From assembly GCA_029856375.1 (NCBI GenBank), contig JAHQWX010000018.1, positions 1 through 12,161 of the forward strand: a DNA stretch of 12,161 nt, read 5' to 3'. The position numbers were made by a program, and so were the translations under genes. The stretch is from Promethearchaeia archaeon (GTDB lineage: Archaea; Asgardarchaeota; Lokiarchaeia; Sigyniarchaeales; SOKP01). This document shows, piece by piece, positions 1 through 6,789 of the stretch. Every line of letters begins with the position of its first letter. Position 1 is the first letter of the stretch. Under the pieces are notes generated by a model. That model saw only the letters and a program-made list of their open reading frames with translations. It ran no database searches and was not told where the DNA came from.

Positions 1-1226
1 TGTGGAGTTGGTTCTTCTCCAAAATAGACATCAACTTCAGTCCAATTACCAGAACCATCGATTGACATTGGAACATATATTTCTGCCCATGCATATAAGT
101 TGTATCTTTTAATTGCGTAAAAGTATGGCTGATCCTCGTATTCTATATACACTTGATCTGCGTAACGAGAATTAAACCCTTCGACATATCTGCAAGGAAC
201 ATCAAAACAACGCGCAAACAATACATAGGCGGCAGCAAAATCGTAAAAAATTCCTCTTTCATTCTCGCAGAACCATTCAACAACATCCTGTCCTTCCGAT
301 GGGCGGTCATAAGGAGGATAAATCTGAAGCTCGAAATTACTCTTTAAGTATTCTCGAATCTTATTTGAACGTATAATAGTATTATCATTGAGCTGATCAA
401 TAAGTAGGTCTAAGGCATCGTAGTGCGATTTAAAAAATGGATTACTTTGAATATAATAGAATGCTCCTCCCGGAACTTGAAGGTATTGGTCCTTTATTGC
501 AGATGGAGAATATGCTGGATCTAAAGCTGTGGTTTCAAGTTCGGAGGGCTTTAAAAATCCTTCACCAAACATTTCATAAGTGAGATTTACCTCTTCAGGT
601 TGTTTAAATTCTAGATTAAGTGTTGCTATGTTATAAATGTCTTTAAAAAGGATGGATGATTCCGGACTGAAATTACCTGTGTGTGGTTCAACCCATGGCA
701 TTGATAAAATATGAGGAGTTGGAAATAAAGCTGGAATTGAAATTGAGTTTAAGCCTTCTTGAGCTTCAATAGGCATTTTGATTTTCATCATATCTTGCTC
801 GTAATAGTATTGGTAATATTCCCCATGAGAGGTGAATTCTGTGGGACTCAGTCCGGAAACGCTTTGGGACCAAATTCCATCAGCCGAATATTCATCACTT
901 ACAGAAAATTTCCACAACCATGAATCGTCAAATATTTCGTAATCACCGACATAGAACACTATTTCTTGAGCGTATTCTTCAAGCATATCGGGATCAAGCA
1001 AATTCATTAAAAAATCGAAATCAAACGAAATTTCCATTAATTCCGCGTCTTCTTCTTCGGCGGTTGCGTACTCGTCTTGTGGGTCAATTCTTCCTCCAAG
1101 AATTAAAGTATAAATTAATGTAGATGAAAGATATACGCCGAAAAGTATTAAGGCAACAATAATAACCGAGATAATTTGCCTTTTCGCGCTTATACCCGTA
1201 ATAATCTCTCTTGTTTCGGCGGACAT
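1..1226 (-). CDS. Membrane-anchored transglutaminase-like protein, catalytic Cys and His replaced (3'-truncated by window edge)
   Basis: The reading frame is open from ATG at 1226 to the left edge (408 complete codons). Residues about 16-44 form one hydrophobic segment (IISVIIVALILFG...). It is preceded by K/R residues and followed by an acidic stretch (YATAEEEDAEL), so the bulk of the protein should lie outside the cytoplasm. Residues about 270-408 match the transglutaminase-like/papain-fold core: RGIFYDFAAAYVLFA, then DVPCRYVEGF (family form GIPARyVtGY), then LYAWAEIYVP (family form HAWvEvy) and WTEVD. The usual catalytic Cys of GxCxxFA is Phe327 and the usual His of HAW is Tyr378; the third residue, Asp399, is kept. 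Such a domain would bind rather than cleave or cross-link, which is inference. The part between the anchor and the core (about 60-265) is not recognised. The gene is separated by 240 bp from its upstream neighbour and is probably its own transcription unit. Confidence 0.75.
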   Translation of the reverse strand, partial: MSAETREIITGISAKRQIISVIIVALILFGVYLSSTLIYTLILGGRIDPQDEYATAEEEDAELMEISFDFDFLMNLLDPDMLEEYAQEIVFYVGDYEIFDDSWLWKFSVSDEYSADGIWSQSVSGLSPTEFTSHGEYYQYYYEQDMMKIKMPIEAQEGLNSISIPALFPTPHILSMPWVEPHTGNFSPESSILFKDIYNIATLNLEFKQPEEVNLTYEMFGEGFLKPSELETTALDPAYSPSAIKDQYLQVPGGAFYYIQSNPFFKSHYDALDLLIDQLNDNTIIRSNKIREYLKSNFELQIYPPYDRPSEGQDVVEWFCENERGIFYDFAAAYVLFARCFDVPCRYVEGFNSRYADQVYIEYEDQPYFYAIKRYNLYAWAEIYVPMSIDGSGNWTEVDVYFGEEPTP

Positions 1227-1284
1227 TTAATTTTAAGCTCGATAAGATGAACTGTTATTCTTATTAATGATAAAAAGAAAATCC

Positions 1285-1297
1285 ATAATATATAATT
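1285..1297 (-). promoter_or_regulatory. Candidate TATA box for the transglutaminase-like gene
   Basis: On the minus strand this reads AATTATATATTAT, the best TATA-like string in the 240-bp spacer. Its centre is about 65 bp upstream of the ATG at 1226, which would give a leader of roughly 40 nt. The spacer is A/T-rich, so a chance match is quite possible. I see no Shine-Dalgarno sequence ahead of the ATG. Confidence 0.3.
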
Positions 1298-1417
1298 TGA
1301 CTGATTTTTTTTGAAAATTATCGATATCGTTAATTATTAGATTTCCATTTTGCTTGTACTTGTTATGACGAAAAGGAAGAAAAATACTAATATATTTTGG
1401 ATTATTAACACTTAATT

Positions 1418-1436
1418 AAAAAATTAGAAAGAAAAA
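1418..1436 (-). terminator. Candidate oligo-T terminator after the proline-rich zinc-ribbon gene
   Basis: Read on the minus strand, this is two T runs (T5 then T6) about 30-50 nt after the stop codon at 1467. Archaeal RNA polymerase commonly terminates at such runs without a hairpin. The base composition of the spacer makes this a weak call. Confidence 0.3.
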
Positions 1437-1466
1437 CTCAGAAGAAAATTTAGAAACTTTTTCCTT

Positions 1467-2438
1467 TTAAAACTCGTAACCACACTTTGTACATACATTC
1501 TTCTTACCGTAAAGGGGTTTTGGAATGTACGAAATTATTTTAGTTTTGTCTGTTACTTCTTTAATTGCAGTAGATCCACAATTTGGACATTGCCTTCTCG
1601 CACTAGCTCCTAAACCTCCCGCGGGAGCGGCAGTTGGTTCTGCTGTTAGTATTGCTGGTGTTGGCGTAGGTGTTGGCGTGATTACCGGCGTTGGTGTAGG
1701 TATTGTTGGTGAAGGTTGTTGACCGTACCCGCTAGGTGTCATTGAGGCGAGTTGGGATGGCATTACTGCTTTTGGCTCTTTTAATTCTTCAATTCTTTTG
1801 TTTTTATAGGTAATTTCTTGAGTTAATTCGTTTACTTTCGCTTGCAATGGTCCAATTTGCTGTTGCAATTGAGTGTTTTGAGCTGCTAGCGTATTAACTT
1901 GTGTTTGAGCTTCTGAAAGTTGCTGTTGGATTTGTTGATTTTGGTTAGCGATTTGATTTAATTGATTTTGAGCTTCGGTATGGGATTGCTGGAGTCTTTC
2001 GAGTTGTTGGTTTAATTGACTTATTTGAATGTCCTTTTCCGAAATAGATTTTTGAAGCTGACTAATTACTTTGTCTTTATTCGCGATGTCTGATGATAAT
2101 TTCGTAATTTGACTTTCAAATTTGCTCACATCAACCGTTGGAGATGGGACTAGCGCTGGAGCTACTGGAGTTGGAATTGGTGGCGCAGATGGCGCTGGTG
2201 TCGGCATTGGTGGTGGAGCTGTTGGAGCAAGTCTCTGATGTATCGGAGCTGCGGAAGTTGGTCTTGGAGGTGGAGGCGTGGTTGGTACTGTGCCCGGTGA
2301 TTTAGGTGGGCTCTTATCTAATCCTAAATCTGGCAACTCAAAGTCCAAATTCATATCGGTAGGAGGCGGTATCTTAGGAGGTCCAGGAGGTCCTTGCTTT
2401 TCTTTCTCTTCTTTTTCTGGATCATTACCATACGACAT
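1467..2438 (-). CDS. Proline-rich, coiled-coil, zinc-ribbon protein of unknown function
   Basis: The 323-residue protein has four visible parts. Residues 16-102 are proline-rich with PPPP and PPP clusters (TTPPPPRPT, TAPPPMPTP). Residues about 105-220 are a long Gln-rich coiled coil with heptad spacing (ISQLQKSISEKDIQISQLNQ). Residues 222-280 are a flexible Pro/Thr linker with TPTPTPTP runs. Residues 281-323 are a single zinc ribbon with C284, C287, C316 and C319 (CPNCG ... CTKCG). There is no signal peptide or membrane segment, so it should be cytosolic. The coiled coil suggests a dimer or higher oligomer, with the ribbon as a protein- or nucleic-acid-binding end. The polyproline stretches could be ligands for profilin or SH3-like partners, which is speculation. 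A GAAGGA ribosome-binding site lies 6 nt before the ATG, which fixes the start. No family name can be given from the sequence alone. Confidence 0.85.
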   Translation of the reverse strand: MSYGNDPEKEEKEKQGPPGPPKIPPPTDMNLDFELPDLGLDKSPPKSPGTVPTTPPPPRPTSAAPIHQRLAPTAPPPMPTPAPSAPPIPTPVAPALVPSPTVDVSKFESQITKLSSDIANKDKVISQLQKSISEKDIQISQLNQQLERLQQSHTEAQNQLNQIANQNQQIQQQLSEAQTQVNTLAAQNTQLQQQIGPLQAKVNELTQEITYKNKRIEELKEPKAVMPSQLASMTPSGYGQQPSPTIPTPTPVITPTPTPTPAILTAEPTAAPAGGLGASARRQCPNCGSTAIKEVTDKTKIISYIPKPLYGKKNVCTKCGYEF

Positions 2439-2444
2439 TTTTAT

Positions 2445-2450
2445 TCCTTC
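2445..2450 (-). promoter_or_regulatory. Shine-Dalgarno sequence GAAGGA
   Basis: GAAGGA on the minus strand sits 6 nt upstream of the ATG at 2438. It is the clearest ribosome-binding site in the window; most other genes here have none, suggesting short leaders or leaderless messages. A TATA-like TTATAAAA lies a little further upstream on the same strand. Confidence 0.5.
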
Positions 2451-2537
2451 TTAAAAATTTTAATTATAATTTTATAACATGGAAATAGATTGCAATTCAA
2501 ATTTATAAAATTATAGGTATCTTTTTAAAGAACAGAC

Positions 2538-2552
2538 AAAAGAATAGAAAAA
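2538..2552 (-). terminator. Candidate T-rich terminator after the deacetylase gene
   Basis: The minus strand has T5 and T4 runs separated by a few bases, about 28-42 nt after the deacetylase stop codon. This fits archaeal oligo-T termination and would separate the deacetylase from the zinc-ribbon gene 141 bp downstream. Confidence 0.25.
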
Positions 2553-2579
2553 GTAGGAAACATTTTTATATTTGAACCT

Positions 2580-3680
2580 TTAAAAGCAACTCCAGTATTC
2601 TGCTAGGTTCTTATGTAATTGTTTTATGAGTTTGTCTTGAGTGTATTCGACAACAAGCTTATCGGGTTCTATCTCTTTTTCGGTTAATATATCGGTTTCG
2701 TTATTAAGAACTTTAAGAACATTATATATGGCTTGTGCTTGTTCATCTATTCTATACCCGCCTTCTAAAGTAATGAAAATTCTTCCATTGCAAAATTTTT
2801 CTGCTATAGTCTTAATATTTTTCGTAATATTTGCAGTACCTTGGAGCGTCCAAAACAAAGCCGTTCCCATGCCCGGAGTTAAATGAGTTGTATGATGCGT
2901 ATCGAAACCAGCAGAGATCAAAATAAATTCTGGTTTAAATTCGTTTAAAATTGGCGCCGCTACTTGATCAAACAACAATTGGTTCACATAATCTCCCGAA
3001 CGAGGAGCCATTGGCATATTTACTATATAACCTGCTCCTTTTCCAGAACCGATCTCATTTACAAATCCCGATCCCGGATAGAGGGTGCGTCCGTCTTGGT
3101 GTGTGCTAATAAAAAGCAGTTCACCATTTTCGGATCCGTTATAAAAGATGTCTTGGGTTCCATTACCATGATGGCAGTCCCAATCGTATATTGCAACCTT
3201 TTTAATATTTTTTTCTCGAAATAAATATTCTGCAGCGATTGCTATATTATTAAAAATACAAAATCCGGCACACTTATGACTATTAGAGTGATGACCAGGA
3301 GGTCTCACTAACCCGAATCCACTAATGATTTTTCCTTCTAATATATTGTCTATGCCCGTGAGATTTCCACCTACCGAATAAAGAGATGCTTCGTAAGAAT
3401 CTCCTGAAACGATAGTATCCATATCAAAATATCTTATACTATTTGTTTTTGCTGCTACTTCACTTAATTCTCTAATATCGGTAATTAATCTATCAGAATG
3501 CACATATCTTACTTGATCTAAAGTAGCTTTACGAGGTTTAATAAATGGAAAATCCTTAGAATTCCACACACCCTTCTCTTCCAAATACTTTTTAGCTACT
3601 ATTAACCTTTCAGGCACTTCTACACTATGTGCTTCTGCGTGATTTAAATAAATATCATCGTAAATTATTCCAACCGGCAT
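2580..3680 (-). CDS. Histone-deacetylase-family zinc amidohydrolase
   Basis: The 366-residue protein has the arginase/deacetylase fold of the HDAC, AcuC and acetylpolyamine amidohydrolase superfamily, which removes acetyl groups from lysine side chains or polyamines in the cytoplasm. The active site is complete. RPPGHHS carries the His130-His131 dyad. DWDCHHGNGT supplies zinc ligands Asp168 and His170. SAGFDTHH supplies the third ligand Asp260. LEGGY carries the catalytic Tyr309. The SAGFDTH and EGGY forms and YPGSG/GKGAGY resemble class II (HDAC6/AphA-like) enzymes rather than class I. Residues 325-366 form a charged C-terminal helix beyond the core. The substrate cannot be read from sequence: histone, the chromatin protein Alba, other proteins or acetylpolyamines are all possible. 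The gene is divergent from the small GTPase gene and shares a spacer with an 11-bp direct repeat. An ATG start without a good ribosome-binding site is used. Confidence 0.93.
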   Translation of the reverse strand: MPVGIIYDDIYLNHAEAHSVEVPERLIVAKKYLEEKGVWNSKDFPFIKPRKATLDQVRYVHSDRLITDIRELSEVAAKTNSIRYFDMDTIVSGDSYEASLYSVGGNLTGIDNILEGKIISGFGLVRPPGHHSNSHKCAGFCIFNNIAIAAEYLFREKNIKKVAIYDWDCHHGNGTQDIFYNGSENGELLFISTHQDGRTLYPGSGFVNEIGSGKGAGYIVNMPMAPRSGDYVNQLLFDQVAAPILNEFKPEFILISAGFDTHHTTHLTPGMGTALFWTLQGTANITKNIKTIAEKFCNGRIFITLEGGYRIDEQAQAIYNVLKVLNNETDILTEKEIEPDKLVVEYTQDKLIKQLHKNLAEYWSCF

Positions 3681-3756
3681 TTCTCATCATAGAATATTGT
3701 TTTCAAAATTATAATTAATAATAATTGGTTGAAGCTTAAAAAAATATTATTTATCT

Positions 3757-3767
3757 CTAGCGACAAA
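3757..3767. repeat. Direct repeat copy 1, CTAGCGACAAA
   Basis: First copy of an 11-bp exact direct repeat in the divergent spacer between the deacetylase and the GTPase genes. Its GC-containing core stands out in otherwise nearly pure A/T sequence. Copy 2 starts 102 bp to the right. I found no third copy when scanning the window by eye. Confidence 0.6.
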
Positions 3768-3846
3768 AATTTAGTTTAAACAATTTTATTGAAGAGAAAT
3801 ATTAAAAGTTTCTAAAAAAATAAATAAACATTAAAAAAGCAATTAA

Positions 3847-3885
3847 GTATATTTAGAACTAGCGACAAATTTTTTAATAAAATAG
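3847..3885 (+). promoter_or_regulatory. Candidate TATA boxes for the small GTPase gene
   Basis: Two A/T boxes lie here: GTATATTTA at 3847-3855 and TTTTAATAAAATA at 3873-3885. The second would place transcription start near 3904, downstream of the GTG at 3888 and 17 nt before the ATG at 3921. The first would start near 3877 and could serve either codon. Repeat copy 2 (3859-3869) sits between them, where a bound regulator would interfere with one or both. Confidence 0.3.
3859..3869. repeat. Direct repeat copy 2, CTAGCGACAAA
   Basis: Second exact copy of the 11-bp repeat, same orientation as copy 1. It lies about 50 bp upstream of the GTPase ATG, within the presumed core promoter. Both copies are followed by an A/T tract (AAATTT or TTTTTT). 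Confidence 0.6.
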
Positions 3886-3920
3886 AAGTGAAATTAACCA
3901 GCGCCGGGTGTGGAATTTTT

Positions 3921-4442
3921 ATGGACGAATTACAAATTTATAAATTTAAATTTGTTATAATTGGAGAAAACGCAGTAGGTAAAACATCGCTCGCGAGAGC
4001 TTTTGTTTCGAGGCAATTCCAATTAGATTATCGACCTACCATCGGAACCAATGTATTCGTGCATAAATTCACTTTAAGACCTAATTTAGAGGTTTCGGTT
4101 TCCTTATTCGACATTGCTGGTCAAGAAAAATGGGCAATGATGAGAAATGTCTATTATAAGGGAGCTCAAGCAGCGTTTTTAGTTGGAGATCTTACGAGGC
4201 AACGCTCCTTTGAAGACTTAACGAAATTCTGGTATCCCGATTTTAGTACATTTTGTGCGGGGAGCCCGGTGATAATCTTAGCAAATAAGCTCGATTTAGA
4301 ATCAAAAACTGACACTAATGTTATAGAAAATGTGGCTAAAGAAGTGAATGCAGTGGATATTGTGTATACGTCGGCAAAAACGGGAGAAAATTGCGACGAA
4401 GCTTTGAGAAAATTAGTAGAAATTTGTTTGGAACAGACTTAA
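3921..4442 (+). CDS. Rab/Ras-like small GTPase
   Basis: The 173-residue protein is a single Ras-superfamily G domain. All five G boxes are present: P-loop GENAVGKTS (15-23), switch I Thr40 in YRPTIGTN, DIAGQE (64-69) with the catalytic Gln68, NKLD (122-125) and SAK (151-153). YYKGAQAAFLVGDLTRQRSFE is the form typical of Rab-like members, so a regulatory switch is more likely than an Arf or translation GTPase. The C-terminus ends in ICLEQT, with no CaaX or CC prenylation motif and no N-terminal glycine for myristoylation, so it is probably not lipidated in the eukaryotic way. An in-frame GTG at 3888 would add 11 residues; I prefer the ATG because it gives the usual short lead into strand 1 and has GGTG 10 nt ahead. 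The partner (GAP, GEF or effector) is not in this window. The gene ends 5 bp from the stop of mcm on the other strand. Confidence 0.93.
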   Translation: MDELQIYKFKFVIIGENAVGKTSLARAFVSRQFQLDYRPTIGTNVFVHKFTLRPNLEVSVSLFDIAGQEKWAMMRNVYYKGAQAAFLVGDLTRQRSFEDLTKFWYPDFSTFCAGSPVIILANKLDLESKTDTNVIENVAKEVNAVDIVYTSAKTGENCDEALRKLVEICLEQT

Positions 4443-4447
4443 TGGAG

Positions 4448-6577
4448 TTATTTCTTTTCTACATATTTTATGTATTTCTGTTTAGGTTTATAGAGAGTGC
4501 CTTCTCGAACTGCTTGATTAATTGTTTCTTCGATGAATTCTCTATCAATATCGTCAACTTGAAGTACATCGATTACATCTTCAATTGCCACGGCGTTTCC
4601 TCCATTCTCATCAACCATTTGCTTAATTCTATCCAGAATTTGAGTGATTTTATTTATTTTTGAGCGAGTTTGTCCAGTAAATATTCTGTCAATATCGAAT
4701 TTTTGAGTAGATTCATCGTATCCCGTATCTCGCAAATATCTATTGAATATAGAGATAATTGCTTCGACATCTTCTACTAATACTTTTTCTCTTAACACCA
4801 TCTTAGCGTACGCTTCACTTAATCTAATTAATGACTCCAGATTTCTTGCGAGTATTGAGACTATTCCTTGATCTGCGTCGTATTTGCCTCGTAAATCGAG
4901 ATAGAATTTTTTTATCTTCTCTTTCGCTTCATCAGTTAAGGTAGGATGACAGTTTGTACGAGCGTAATTAATGTATTTTTTTAGAAACTCGGCCTTGATT
5001 AGAGATACTGTCCCAGTAGAGTCGCTGGGAGTTTGATCGTGGTCGCCAATAGCTTGTTCTAAAATAAATTCTGCTAATTGTGCGTCGTCAGCTTTGTTAG
5101 GTTCGTCGATTACTACAAAAATAAGGTCAAATCTCGACAATAACGTAGGTGATTGCCTTATATTTTCGGTTGGAGTTTTGTACTTGTTGTATCTTCCCAT
5201 ATAAGGATTACCAGCAGCTAATATTCCAGTTTGAGCTCGTAATGTTGCAATTATTCCCGCCTTTGCTATACTTACGGTTTGTTGCTCCATCGCTTCGTGG
5301 ATTGCAGAGACATCGTTTGCCTCCATTTTATCGAATTCGTCTATCGCTGCCACACCACCATCTGCTAGCACAATTGCACCGGCTTCAAGGGACATCGATC
5401 CGATGTCTGGGTCTTTAACTACGGCAGCTGTAAGCCCAACAGCAGTGGAACCCTTTCCTGAAGTGTATAAAGCTCTTGGTGAGATATTTACCGCACTTTT
5501 GAGAATTTCGCTTTTTCCGGTTCCTGGATCTCCAACAAATAGTACATGAATATCTCCTCTTCTATATCTTCCATCAATCTTCTTTTTCCTCGTTCCACCG
5601 AATAGACACAATGCTGTAGCCATCTTTAAATCTTCTCTACCCCATATTGAGGGGGCGATTGCCCGAGCAATTTTTCTTTGTGCAAAAGGTTCTGCGGCGA
5701 GTTCCTTGATTTGCTTCATTTCCTCGTCGTTGGGATAAAGATCTTTATCTTCTTGTTCAGACGATTCGACATGGTTGACATCGATTAAAGTCCTAAAAAT
5801 AAGCGAGCCACTACCTCTCGCATTTCTTTGTGCAATAGATTTGAATACACCCATAATTTTGACGCGGTCGCCCGGGCGAACTCTATCGACTAAATCATGA
5901 GTAATTATTGCTTGAACGGCCCTCGGAATCCTTCCAGCGGGTAGCTCTTCTGGTAATTCTTGGATTGATATTCTTTGCCAATCAATAAAATCAGAGGATT
6001 TAGATACTAACTTGAAATCCTTGTGGCTACTTGCTGAACACTTCGGTCGGATGCATTTTCTTGGAATAATAAGAGAATTAGTTATTTGTTTTACTGGTAT
6101 ATGTGTCCCACATTTTATACATTCAAAAGTTGCAGATTCAATTTTTGGTTGTATAGCAGAGATTCGAATTAAAATTCCTTTCGTGTAAATGAGTCGGTCT
6201 ATGTTTTTTGCCCTTAAATCTCTCAATTTTACGAAATTTGAATCGTTTTCTGTACTAACTCGGACAAAATATTCAATATCTTTTTTTAATTTACTTCCTG
6301 GAGCGTGAAGTTTTAAAAGATTTTTGAATGCTTCAACCGCATCTATTAAAAGATCTTCGGGATCGTTCCTTAATAAATCTGCTAAATGTGGATCGAATGC
6401 GTTTAAATCTTCGAACAAAAAGATTAGAGTGTTCCCCCCTTCCGCGTATATTTTTGAGATTTCATCCCGGTATTTATACTTTGTTGGTTGATCTTGAAAT
6501 AATCTGAAAAAATCTTCAAATTTTTTAATTCTGTTAATAGGAACGGCTGGTGGAGATTGTTGGTTGTTAATCGTCAT
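4448..6577 (-). CDS. mcm: MCM replicative DNA helicase
   Basis: The 709-residue protein is a full-length archaeal MCM, the hexameric ATP-driven 3'-5' helicase that unwinds DNA at the fork. The N-terminal region (about 15-270) has the helical A domain, a four-Cys zinc site (C153, C156, C175, C180) and the OB-fold. The AAA+ part has Walker A GDPGTGKS (349-356), Walker B AAIDEFDK (410-417), sensor 1 AAGNP (454-458), the arginine finger SRFD (Arg482) and sensor 2 in ARNLESLIR (Arg578). A winged-helix domain fills about 635-709. Walker A has Gly354 where most MCMs have Ala (GDPGTAKS), restoring a classical P-loop; this should not harm function. No intein interrupts the gene. The ATG has no Shine-Dalgarno, and a palindrome with a TATA-like box lies upstream. 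It would act with the GINS protein encoded at 10382. Confidence 0.98.
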   Translation of the reverse strand: MTINNQQSPPAVPINRIKKFEDFFRLFQDQPTKYKYRDEISKIYAEGGNTLIFLFEDLNAFDPHLADLLRNDPEDLLIDAVEAFKNLLKLHAPGSKLKKDIEYFVRVSTENDSNFVKLRDLRAKNIDRLIYTKGILIRISAIQPKIESATFECIKCGTHIPVKQITNSLIIPRKCIRPKCSASSHKDFKLVSKSSDFIDWQRISIQELPEELPAGRIPRAVQAIITHDLVDRVRPGDRVKIMGVFKSIAQRNARGSGSLIFRTLIDVNHVESSEQEDKDLYPNDEEMKQIKELAAEPFAQRKIARAIAPSIWGREDLKMATALCLFGGTRKKKIDGRYRRGDIHVLFVGDPGTGKSEILKSAVNISPRALYTSGKGSTAVGLTAAVVKDPDIGSMSLEAGAIVLADGGVAAIDEFDKMEANDVSAIHEAMEQQTVSIAKAGIIATLRAQTGILAAGNPYMGRYNKYKTPTENIRQSPTLLSRFDLIFVVIDEPNKADDAQLAEFILEQAIGDHDQTPSDSTGTVSLIKAEFLKKYINYARTNCHPTLTDEAKEKIKKFYLDLRGKYDADQGIVSILARNLESLIRLSEAYAKMVLREKVLVEDVEAIISIFNRYLRDTGYDESTQKFDIDRIFTGQTRSKINKITQILDRIKQMVDENGGNAVAIEDVIDVLQVDDIDREFIEETINQAVREGTLYKPKQKYIKYVEKK

Positions 6578-6648
6578 TATATTAATCCATTACTATGCAT
6601 TCGATTTCTAAACATTATGTCGGTAATTAAAAATTATAGAATAATTGA

Positions 6649-6656
6649 TTATAAAA
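6649..6656 (-). promoter_or_regulatory. Candidate TATA box for mcm
   Basis: TTTTATAA on the minus strand, centred about 75 bp upstream of the mcm ATG. Transcription would start near 6627 with a leader of about 50 nt. A second A/T box at 6627-6640 (TCTATAATTTTTAA) is an alternative that gives a shorter leader. Confidence 0.3.
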
Positions 6657-6661
6657 CCACC

Positions 6662-6685
6662 CTATTAATTAGACCATATTAATAG
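6662..6685. promoter_or_regulatory. Inverted repeat upstream of mcm, possible operator
   Basis: CTATTAAT (6662-6669) and its exact reverse complement ATTAATAG (6678-6685) are separated by 8 bp. Centre-to-centre spacing is 16 bp. The element lies 5 bp upstream of the TATA-like box at 6649-6656, a position where a dimeric regulator could act. Eight A/T-rich bases can pair by chance in such a spacer, so function is uncertain. Confidence 0.35.
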
Positions 6686-6789
6686 CGTATTAGTATTGGA
6701 TTAACAATGCAAAAAAATTAAAAGCAACGAGTAAGCAAGTTTAGAGATTTATTATGTAATACCATAAAAGATTAGGATCTAGTCTAATA

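Noticed and set aside
1659..1713. Short GGTGTTGGCGTA-like tandem repeats that might be a minisatellite or CRISPR-like array
   Set aside because: They encode the in-frame Pro/Thr linker; units are irregular, there are no spacers, and coding constraint explains them.
1525..1722. Plus-strand ORF rich in Val/Gly repeats
   Set aside because: It is the antisense reading of the Pro/Thr linker and zinc-ribbon region of the minus-strand gene at 1467-2438; the apparent repeat is simply the complement of the TPTPTP codons.
3888..3920. GTG-initiated N-terminal extension of the GTPase
   Set aside because: It adds residues not expected in the family, has no ribosome-binding site, and one TATA candidate would start transcription after it. 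Kept only as an alternative.
4410..4442. CaaX-type prenylation signal at the GTPase C-terminus because of the Cys in ICLEQT
   Set aside because: The Cys is five residues from the end, not four, and lies in the last predicted helix.
4391..4663. Plus-strand ORF of 90 codons after the GTPase
   Set aside because: It overlaps the GTPase end in another frame and then runs antisense to the MCM winged-helix domain; the composition is that of a shadow frame.
5500..5540. Gly in place of Ala in the MCM Walker A as evidence of a divergent helicase
   Set aside because: GDPGTGKS is a valid classical P-loop and every other MCM motif is normal, so no functional change is implied.
6578..6789. Possible small RNA or tRNA in the mcm upstream spacer
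   Set aside because: No cloverleaf, TψC-arm-like sequence or other recognisable RNA structure is seen; only the short A/T palindrome and TATA-like boxes.
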